A DNA stretch of 64,000 nt, taken from contig SIJG01000032.1 in assembly GCA_023374025.1 (NCBI GenBank), positions 1,070,441-1,134,440 of the forward strand. The letters are read 5' to 3'. Source of the stretch: Heterodera schachtii (Eukaryota > Nematoda > Chromadorea > Rhabditida > Heteroderidae). Position 1 is the stretch's first letter; each line of letters opens with the position of its first letter. A program made the translations under genes and the position numbers. The notes under the pieces are model-generated. The model was not told the origin of the DNA, did no database searches, and saw only the letters and a list, made by a program, of their open reading frames with translations. Positions 55,612-64,000 of this stretch are shown piece by piece.

Positions 55612-56322
55612 ATGACGACGGACACTGCAAATCGACAGCAACGAGGCCGAGGCCGAGGCGGGAGACGCCCACGAGTGGTAAGACAGTTGGGTGGAGAACA
55701 TGACTCTGACATCCATTTCGACATCCATTTCGAACCCCTTATCCGGATTCGAGCCAAAACTCGAAAATCCAATTTTCGACAAATTTCAAATTGTGCAACA
55801 AAATGCACAAGATAAAACGGAGAACGCGATTCAATGCTAGTATTTTGGTTAACATTTGAACTGGTTTTGTTGCATAACTTGAATTTTGCTGAAAATTGGA
55901 TTTTCGAATTTGTTTGAATCCGGGTTAGGGGTTCGAAATTGGTGTCATATTCCTATTGGGACCACTAAAACCGATGATTACCGAAATTGACATTAATTTT
56001 TATTCATTTTCAGCTTCTTCGCGACAGTGCCAAGAAAATCACCAAAGCGTCAATTCTTCGTCTGGCCCGACGCGCTGGTGTCGCCCGAATCAACGCAAAA
56101 GTCTACGACGAGGTCCGTGCCGCGTTGCGCTCGTACTTGGAAATCATCATTCGAGACGCGGTGGGTTTTCAAAAAATCGAAAAATGCTTAATCCCGATTT
56201 ATCACCCCCAATGCTTTCAGGCCATCTACTGTCAGCACGAGCGGCGCAAGACCATGAAGAGCCGGGACGTGGTACACGCACTGAAGCGCCAGGGCAATTT
56301 GATGTACGGCTTCGAACAATAA
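55612..56322 (+). CDS. divergent histone H4 variant, lysine-free tail
   Basis: Nucleosome core histone-fold protein. Exons 55612-55677, 56014-56160 and 56221-56322 (104 residues, phase 0 introns). Alignment with H4 is ungapped over the fold: LLRDSAKKITKASILRLARR, then A-G-V-A-R-I-N, S-Y-L-E-I-I-I-R-D-A and D-V-V-H-A-L-K-R-Q-G-N-L-M-Y-G-F. The N-terminal tail (M-T-T-D-T-A-N-R-Q-Q, then R-G-R-G-R-G-G-R-R-P-R-V) has no lysine before residue 29: positions equivalent to K16 and K20 are Arg and Val, and K5/K8/K12 have no lysine counterpart. K77 is Arg, K91 is kept. Canonical H4 is almost invariant, so this is a strongly diverged variant. Two introns argue against replication-dependent expression. 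The function is unknown. The first exon is joined by reading frame and good splice sites, not by homology. Confidence 0.88.
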
Positions 56323-57142
56323 GCGCAAGGAGGAGGAGGATGGATATGTTTGGAACCGGCACCATATGATATTTTCATGGATAATATTATTATTGTACAT
56401 ATGTGTGTATATGCCTATATTGTATTGTATATATTGTTATGTCGATGCTATTGTACACCATTTTTATCAGTGTAATTGTGACCCGTTATTATTATTGTAT
56501 TTGTGTGTTGATATTGTGCATTTGGTAAACGATAAAGGCTGATATATGATTTTGGCGCGGTGCGAATCAAAAATTAGACGAATAGTTAAACATTTTTGCT
56601 GATTTAGTGTCGCTTTTATCCAACCCCCTCCTAATTTTTGTATAAATCATTGTTTCTAAGAGCAATTTGAGTCTATAAATCTGCAGTTCTCTGAATTTTT
56701 AAGTTTCTGATTGTTAAACCTACAGTGTCAAGACAACTCGTACAATGGCTTAGAGGCTATGCCTAAGCTTTTGGCTTAAGCCTATGCTGAAGACTTAGGC
56801 TTGTTTGGGCCTAGGCCTAATTGAGGCTTTATTTTTGTATTTCTATAAAGTTTCTTCGAAAACAAACAAAGTGTTTTTGGGACGCGTAAAACAGACAGAA
56901 CCAAAAATAGTACATTGGATCCCAAATAAGACATCACATTATATGATTTTTTTCCGGTGGAGACATACAAACAATACATATAATATACACATACAAATTA
57001 TGTACAACAGTGAATTGTGTACGACAGAAAACAGGCAAAATAACAGGACAATTACAGCATTTAACATCGGTATTCATCAATTTCCACGTAATAGACACAC
57101 ATCGGATCGCACGTCAATTCAGTCGCTCATCTGTTGACGGCA
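56323..57142. other. intergenic, AT-rich
   Basis: H4-variant 3' flank with tatattgta repeats, then a run of ggcttaagcctaggcct-like palindromic steps (56755-56830) and taca/cata-rich sequence. No supportable gene. Confidence 0.5.
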
Positions 57143-58486
57143 CTATTTCTTCCCAAAAATGCTCAGATCCAACTGTCCAAGGGTTCCATACTTCTGGTCA
57201 CTTGCTGAAAGGTGAAAAAGATTAAGCATAGCAGGCTTGAACAATTTTCGAAGATTGGTGTCTTACTCGAAACGATTTTCGCTCCCTCCGCTGTCTGTTG
57301 CGGCTTTCCCGGCGCATTCTTCCCAAAAATGCTCAGATCCAACTGTCCAGGGGTTCCATACTTCTGGCCACTTGCTGAAATGTGAAAAAGATAAAGCATA
57401 GCAGGCTTGAACAATTTTCGAAGATTGGTGTCTTACTCGAAACGATTTTCACTCCCTCCGCTTTCTGCTGCGGCTTTCCTGGCGGATTCTTCAAAAAGAT
57501 GTTATGATCCAACTGGCCAAGCGTTGCATAATTCTTGTCGCCCGCTGAAAATGGGAAAAGAAACATTGTTTGCTGTTTAATGATGACCAAATTGGCACAG
57601 GCCTAGCTCATCAAAGCCCAACTCATCAAAATTAAATGCACCATAAAACTCACTCGAAACGAATTGGGGCCCAGCAAGTGGTTGCGTTCGTTTGGCATCT
57701 GAAAATGGAGGGATGGAAAATGCCTTTGTGCCGTTTTCTCTGTCTGTTTCCCACCTTTCGCCTGCTGCTCCTTGGTGAAAAGGTCCTTGTCCACCAAATG
57801 AAGTGTTCCATAGTCAGGATGGCTAGCTAAATGGGAGGAAAAAATCAGTATACATGTGTATATGTAAATCTCAAAAGAAAATCAACACTGACATGGCATT
57901 TTTTTCCCTTTCTCCGATGGTTTTGGTTTTGATGGTGGCTTCACAGCGACGGGCGGTGCCGGACCTGAAAAACAAACAAAAATTAGATCCAAAATTTCCA
58001 ATTTCGCCTCTCTCGCCTTTCTTGCCAGTGCCGCGCTCAATCTTCAGAGGGGCCGCTCCTCCAAAAAATTGAGTATCAAAAGTCTGCAATGTCCCGTAGT
58101 CCATGGAAGCCGCTGAAAAAGGAAGGAAAGGCACTTCACACATAAAATGCGGCACAAGTGTTGTCTCCATTGTTCACCTGAAGAAGCAACGTCTGACGGA
58201 AGCGCATTCGCCCATTCTGCTTTTGCCGTCCTCGATTTGGATGCCATTGACGCTTGCGTTTTTGACGGCGGTTGTGTTTTTGACGACGACTGTTCGGGCT
58301 TTTTCGGCTGAAAAAAGTGAATGGTGTAAATGAAAGTTTTGATTATGGAGGGGGGGGGGGAGAACTTGCCTTTTCCTTCTTCGAACCACCGCAGCATTGG
58401 CTGAGGACGACGAAAAGTACGCCAAAGACAAGCAAAAGGTGAAAGGGCAGCAAAAGGAAAGCGGAGGAGGGGGAGAAGAAAGGCAT
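57143..58486 (-). CDS. membrane-anchored or secreted protein of repeated phase-1 exons
   Basis: Not recognised. Exons in transcript order: 58486-58370, 58307-58178, 58112-58026, 57964-57893, 57826-57755, 57698-57654, 57544-57437, 57374-57267 and 57204-57143 (266 residues). Residues 1-33 are hydrophobic (AFLLLPFHLLLVFGVLFVVL), a signal peptide or anchor, followed by K-K-E-K and a Lys/Ser/Thr/Gln-rich region. Five modules of the form Y-G/A-T-L/P then three residues, D, and F occur at M-D-Y-G-T-L, P-D-Y-G-T-L, K-N-Y-A-T-L, Q-K-Y-G-T-P and Q-K-Y-G-T-L. The last three share G-Q-L-D and are separated by P-G-K-P-Q-Q linkers. From exon 2 on every intron is phase 1, so exons can duplicate without frame loss, and exons 7-9 are plainly recent duplicates at DNA level. 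Introns 1 and 3 use GC donors (AAG|GCAAGT and CTG|GCAAGA). Confidence 0.75.
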
Positions 58487-59130
58487 TATTTGGACGGATG
58501 AAGCTCAAATTATGTTGAGAGGTGGCAAAAAATAGGCTTATATATACCCAATATATCCATTTTGGACAAAAAAAAACACCCGAACAAAAAAAAAATGAAA
58601 AAAATTCATCTTAACGCGTATATAAGAAGTGAAATTTTACATTTGTTAACCACAACTAAGCAAATAAGGCATAGACGGTAAAAAAAAAGAAAGAAAATTT
58701 GTCAAAAAAATAAATGGAGTAAGAAACAAAATGCCAATAAATTCAAATAAAAAACAAAGTGTCTTTATGTTCGATCAAATTCTTAATCAAACACGTCAAA
58801 GCTTCCAATCCACTTCATTCAATAGATGGGTTTTTAGAGATAATATAGTTAATATTTTAAATTTAGTTAGTATTTACTATTTTTCAGTGCCTTATTTACG
58901 TTGTTTAGTTTTGATCACACTTGATCAGGCATAACTCGCTTCATTCCCCATAAAATTGAATAATTTTGGTTTCATTCGAAAGATACTGAAAAGAAATAGC
59001 ATAGGTAATGATGAAACAAGAACGGTACGGTTCACAGCAGGTCACCCAATCTTATTTTGGTACTAATGGAGTTTGTATCCCCTATTTTTTAATATTTTTT
59101 TTTGTACGAATTGTTTTTAGATTCATGGAA
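58487..59130. other. intergenic with short uncertain ORF
   Basis: A tatataccc-type sequence at 58540-58550 may be the promoter of the minus-strand gene. Most of 58560-58900 is A-rich with a 67-codon open frame (58731) lacking any similarity I recognise. 58985-59060 is the distal-promoter block of the four-TM array. Confidence 0.45.
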
Positions 59131-60207
59131 TGAGTGATCGCAACGCGTGGCCACAGCAAAATTCAACCCGACAAAACCGCGGCAAAATCGCTTTTCAATT
59201 ATTTTTTTGGATCAAATTGTGATTTGAGTTTTCGTTCGCGAGTTGTCAAACCTATGATTCGTTTATTATTTGCGTCGCTTAATTTGTTTGTTTTGTTTTT
59301 AAGATCTTCGTCTGTTTGTATACCTTCGCTTCTATCTTCTGCTGGTGTTACTCTGTTGTGTACTCATTCCAATTGTTGTTCTATTGGACGGACTTTTGGA
59401 CTTGATTCAACTTCCGCGCGGATCGCACAAATGTGCCGTTGATCTTTGGTGGGTTGTTTTTTTTTGCCGCAGATTTGATTGAAGATATATGAGATAAATC
59501 GGATTACATATTTCTTGGTAAATTGTTGTTATTCCATTGCATTTCTGTTGTACTCGTATGCATAAAAATCGGATTGGGTGAACTGCTTTGAGTGGTGTAG
59601 AATTCATAAATTGTTTTAACATGCAAATTTGGGACAGAAAGGACACCTCTAATTTACATTTGTCTGTGTCATCATATAAAATTAAATATGTCCAGCCAAT
59701 TTGGGATGTTTTTGCCCATGAAATTTGGCCCATTTTTACGACCATCATTCGCCATTTCATTTCCAAAAACAATGATCATTTGGACAATTTGCGTCGTTTC
59801 ATTTCACCAGCAATTCTCTCCAATCTAATTTATGGCCAAAAATGTTTATTAGAAAACCAGTTTTTAGAAGTTTACAAGCCACAGCAATTTGTGTTCAGTT
59901 TGGCATTCATTTGGCAACTCCATTCACTTCACCAATTATGTGCCACTTTTGCTGACCCAAAAGTCAATTCATTCAAATTTCACAAATGATCAAAATTATT
60001 TAATTTTAAGGCCTTCCTCCATGACATCTCTGTGGGCAATTGCAAACGCTTTACGCTCATCGGAAAGGAACACCATGAAAATGCTACGCTCTGTGGAAGA
60101 ATATGAAGTGAGTGATCGCAACGCGTGGTCATGGCAAATTCAACCCGACAAAATCCTGACCAAAATTGCTTTTCCACTCGAAATCCGTTGCATTTGCCAT
60201 CGAGTGA
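59131..60207 (+). pseudogene. scrambled four-TM family remnant
   Basis: Pieces occur out of order: intron-3 start and exon 4 (59304-59449, with TGA at 59404 replacing the Cys of W-T-C), then the array 3' flank, an F-box fragment, the end of exon 1 (59890-59955, ending A-D-P-K), the first part of exon 2 (60012-60069), fused directly to the end of exon 3 (60070-60106), intron-3 start, and the terminal A-I-E plus stop of exon 5 (60196-60207). At least two deletions are needed. Non-functional. Confidence 0.8.
59612..59850 (+). pseudogene. F-box family gene fragment
   Basis: Open frame with W-D-R-K-D-T-S-N-L-H-L-S-V, P-I-W-D-V-F-A-H-E-I-W-P-I-F and H-L-D-N-L-R-R-F-I-S-P-A-I, corresponding to the middle of exon 2 of the F-box genes. 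No flanking F-box exons. Near-identical in position and context to the fragment at 45741-45966. Confidence 0.78.
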
Positions 60208-60292
60208 TTAAGAAGAGACGAGATAGAACCGATGCTGGTGCCATAAAACATAGATAAACAAAAGATGATATGATTGATGATACAACGAAATG

Positions 60293-63200
60293 TGCAATGA
60301 TGTATAAAAATTAAACATTATATAATTCAAAATTTATTATAAAAATTAGACAGACAATACGCTTCATAAATCTCGAGCTACCTTTTAATCACTTCCTTAA
60401 AAAGGAAGACAAGTGATTTCAGGATATGCGCAGATAAGGTGAAAAACTCCATGTTTTTCTGTAAAAATTATAAAAAGCGTCTGTCTCTTGGCTTATAAGG
60501 CCCAAATCAACCCATTTATGCCAGGGTTATTCAATTCTAACAACGAAATGTGCAATGATGTATAAAAATTAAACATTAATATAATTCAATAATTTATTAT
60601 AAAAATTAGACAGACAATACGCTTCATAAATCTCTAGCTACCTTTTAATCACTTCCTTAAAAAGGAAGACAAGTGATTTCAGGATATGCGCAGATAAGGT
60701 GAAAAATTCTATATTTTTCTGTAAACATTATAAAAAGTGTCTGTTTATTGGCTTCGAAGGCCCAAATCAATCCTTTTATTACTGGATTATTCAATACAAT
60801 CGATGCAATTTGCAACGATATATAGAATTTAGCCATTAATTTAGAATTCAATAATTTTTATACAAAAACGACGGACAATTCGCTTCATAAATCCAAATCA
60901 ACCCATTGATGCCAGGATTATTCAACTTGAGGAACGAAATGTGCCATGCTCTACAAAAATTAGACCATTAAGATTTAATTCAACAATTTATTATACAAAT
61001 TCAAAAGACATTGCGCTTCATAAATTTCGAGCTTCCTTTTAATCGCTTCCCTAAAAAGGAAGACAAGTGATTTCAGGATATGCACAGATAAGGTCAAAAA
61101 CTCCATGTTTTTCTGTAAAAATTATAAAAAGCGTCTGTCTCTTGGCTTATAAGGCCCAAATCAACCCATTTATGCCAGGGTTATTCAATTCTAACAACGA
61201 AATGTGCAATGATGTATAAAAATTAAACATTAATATAATTCAATAATTTATTATAAAAATTAGACAGACAATACGCTTCATAAATCTCTAGCTACCTTTT
61301 AATCGCTTCCCTAAAAAGGAAGACAAGTGATTTCAGGATATGCACAGATAAGGTCAAAAACTCCATGTTTTTCTGTAAAAATTATAAAAAGCGTCTGTCT
61401 CTTGGCTTATAAGGCCCAAATCAACCCATTTATGCCAGGGTTATTCAATTCTAACAACGAAATGTGCAATGATGTATAAAAATTAAACATTAATATAATT
61501 CAATAATTTATTATAAAAATTAGACAGACAATACGCTTCATAAATCTCGAGCTACCTTTTAATCACTTCCTTAAAAAGGAAGACAAGTGATTTCAGGATA
61601 TGCGCAGATAAGGTGAAAAATTCTATATTTTTCTGCAAACATTATAAAAAGTGTCTGTTTATTGGCTTCGAAGGCCCAAATCAATCCTTTTATTACTGGA
61701 TTATTCAATACAATCGATGCAATTTGCAACGATATATAGAATTTAGCCATTAATTTAGAATTCAATAATTTTTTATACAAAAACGACGGACAATTCGCTT
61801 CATAAATCCAAATCAACCCATTGATGCCAGGATTATTCAACTTGAGGAACGAAATGTGCCATGCTCTACAAAAATTAGACCATTAAGATTTAATTCAACA
61901 ATTTATTATATAAATTCAAAAGACATTGCGCTTCATAAATTTCGAGCTTCCTTTTAATCGCTTCCCTAAAAAGGAAGACAAGTGATTTCAGGATATGCAC
62001 AGATAAGGTCAAAAACTCCATGTTTTTCTGTAAAAATTATAAAAAGCGTCTGTCTCTTGGCTTATAAGGCCCAAATCAACCCATTTATGCCAGGGTTATT
62101 CAATTCTAACAACGAAATGTGCAATGATGTATAAAAATTAAACATTAATATAATTCAATAATTTATTATAAAAATTAGACAGACAATACGCTTCATAAAT
62201 CTCGAGCTACCTTTTAATCACTTCCTTAAAAAGGAAGACAAGTGATTTCAGGATATGCGCAGATAAGGTGAAAAATTCTATATTTTTCTGCAAACATTAT
62301 AAAAAGTGTCTGTTTATTGGCTTCGAAGGCCCAAATCAATCCTTTTATTACTGGATTATTCAATACAATCGATGCAATTTGCAACGATATATAGAATTTA
62401 GCCATTAATTTAGAATTCAATAATTTTTTATACAAAAACGACGGACAATTCGCTTCATAAATCCAAATCAACCCATTGATGCCAGGATTATTCAACTTGA
62501 GGAACGAAATGTGCCATGCTCTACAAAAATTAGACCATTAAGATTTAATTCAACAATTTATTATATAAATTCAAAAGACATTGCGCTTCATAAATTTCGA
62601 GCTTCCTTTTAATCGCTTCCCTAAAAAGGAAGACAAGTGATTTCAGGATATGCACAGATAAGGTCAAAAACTCCATGTTTTTCTGTAAAAATTATAAAAA
62701 GCGTCTGTCTCTTGGCTTATAAGGCCCAAATCAACCCATTTATGCCAGGGTTATTCAATTCTAACAACGAAATGTGCAATGATGTATAAAAATTAAACAT
62801 TAATATAATTCAATAATTTATTATAAAAATTAGACAGACAATACGCTTCATAAATCTCGAGCTACCTTTTAATCACTTCCTTAAAAAGGAAGACAAGTGA
62901 TTTCAGGATATGCGCAGATAAGGTGAAAAATTCTATATTTTTCTGCAAACATTATAAAAAGTGTCTGTTTATTGGCTTCGAAGGCCCAAATCAATCCTTT
63001 TATTACTGGATTATTCAATACAATCGATGCAATTTGCAACGATATATAGAATTTAGCCATTAATTTAGAATTCAATAATTTTTTATACAAAAACGACGGA
63101 CAATTCGCTTCATAAATCCAAATCAACCCATTGATGCCAGGATTATTCAACTTGAGGAACGAAATGTGCCATGCTCTACAAAAATTAGACCATTAAGATT

Positions 63201-64000
63201 TAATTCAACAATTTATTATACAAATTCAAAAGACATTGCGCTTCATAAATTTCGAGCTTCCTTTTAATCGCTTCCCTAAAAAGGAAGACAAGTGATTTCA
63301 GGATATGCACAGATAAGGTCAAAAACTCCATGTTTTTCTGTAAAAATTATAAAAAGCGTCTGTCTCTTGGCTTATAAGGCCCAAATCAACCCATTTATGC
63401 CAGGGTTATTCAATTCTAACAACGAAATGTGCAATGATGTATAAAAATTAAACATTAATATAATTCAATAATTTATTATAAAAATTAGACAGACAATACG
63501 CTTCATAAATCTCGAGCTACCTTTTAATCACTTCCTTAAAAAGGAAGACAAGTGATTTCAGGATATGCGCAGATAAGGTGAAAAATTCTATATTTTTCTG
63601 CAAACATTATAAAAAGTGTCTGTTTATTGGCTTCGAAGGCCCAAATCAATCCTTTTATTACTGGATTATTCAATACAATCGATGCAATTTGCAACGATAT
63701 ATAGAATTTAGCCATTAATTTAGAATTCAATAATTTTTTATACAAAAACGACGGACAATTCGCTTCATAAATCCAAATCAACCCATTGATGCCAGGATTA
63801 TTCAACTTGAGGAACGAAATGTGCCATGCTCAACAAAAATTAGACCATTAAGATTTAATTCAACAATTTATTATATAAATTCAAAAGACATTGCGCTTCA
63901 TAAATTTCGAGCTTCCTTTTAATCGCTTCCCTAAAAAGGAAGACAAGTGATTTCAGGATATGCACAGATAAGGTCAAAAACTCCATGTTTTTCTGTAAAA
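60293..64000. repeat. satellite array with 655-bp higher-order period
   Basis: Begins at tacaacgaaatgtgcaatga in the flank of the scrambled copy and continues past the window edge. Full monomers are about 257-263 bp. The regular part is a three-part unit: about 257 bp (61456-61712), a 135-bp internally deleted monomer (61713-61847) and 263 bp (61848-62110). It repeats every 655 bp at 61456, 62111, 62766 and 63421 with few differences. The first about 1.16 kb is less regular and includes hybrid monomers (60293-60541 and 61196-61455). Each full monomer has a hairpin, aatcacttccttaaaaagga then agacaagtgatt. The 89-codon minus-strand frames repeating every 655 bp are not genes. Confidence 0.93.

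Noticed and set aside
58731..58934. 67-codon ORF, M-P-I-N-S-N-K-K
   Set aside because: No similarity recognised, no splice or promoter support, A-rich surroundings. It could be an exon, but this cannot be supported.
60657..63805. Repeated minus-strand ORFs of 64-89 codons in the satellite
   Set aside because: They recur with the 655-bp period, have no start-site context or similarity, and arise because the repeat lacks stops in one frame.
60293..64000. Hammerhead ribozyme in the satellite
   Set aside because: I looked for the CTGANGA and GAAA core elements in a suitable arrangement and did not find them.

Overview
This 64 kb window is eukaryotic: AT-rich, with short GT-AG introns, genes split into many small exons, and dense non-coding repeats. 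Gene content (alkylglycerol monooxygenase, a family 92 glycosyltransferase, ATG4, an expanded F-box family) and several GC-AG introns suggest a nematode. A plant-parasitic cyst nematode such as Globodera or Heterodera is my best guess; this is inference, because no rRNA or mitochondrial marker is present.

Layout. 0-2.3 kb: 3' part of an F-box family gene (+) carrying a coding 21-bp minisatellite. 3.2-14.0 kb: six head-to-tail copies (+) of a five-exon gene for a four-transmembrane protein of about 240-280 residues that I do not recognise. 15.5-20.8 kb: AGMO (+). 20.8-23.4 kb: repeats, including a 1-kb hAT-like element with very G-rich ends. 23.5-28.95 kb: a GT92 glycosyltransferase (+). 29.4-32.6 kb: a second F-box family gene (-), apparently frameshifted. 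33.4-39.4 kb: ATG4 (-) with an unusually long low-complexity insert. 39.9-54.8 kb: a second array of the four-TM family, now mostly on the minus strand (eight transcription units, several damaged). 55.6-56.3 kb: a divergent histone H4 variant (+). 57.1-58.5 kb: a nine-exon gene (-) built from repeated phase-1 exons. 59.1-60.2 kb: a scrambled remnant of the four-TM family. 60.3-64.0 kb: satellite DNA with a 655-bp higher-order period, running off the window.

The four-TM family dominates (about 15 copies or remnants). Members share a TATA-box promoter, exon phases, a Cys-containing loop, TATA-proximal leader sequence and an intron-3 minisatellite, but differ in C-terminal tails and integrity. 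The clearest structural event is in the second array. Two copies of a palindromic element (40415-40774 and 41671-42055) bound an inverted segment holding the promoter and exons 1-3 of one gene, so its exons 4-5 now lie on the other strand. The flanking target-site duplications are swapped exactly as inversion predicts, and the paralogue at 44.3-45.6 kb shows the uninterrupted arrangement.

The single-copy genes cover separate functions (ether-lipid cleavage, glycosylation, autophagy, ubiquitin ligase adaptors, chromatin); nothing indicates an operon. Exon models were built by eye from splice sites, reading phase and family similarity, and have not been checked against transcripts.
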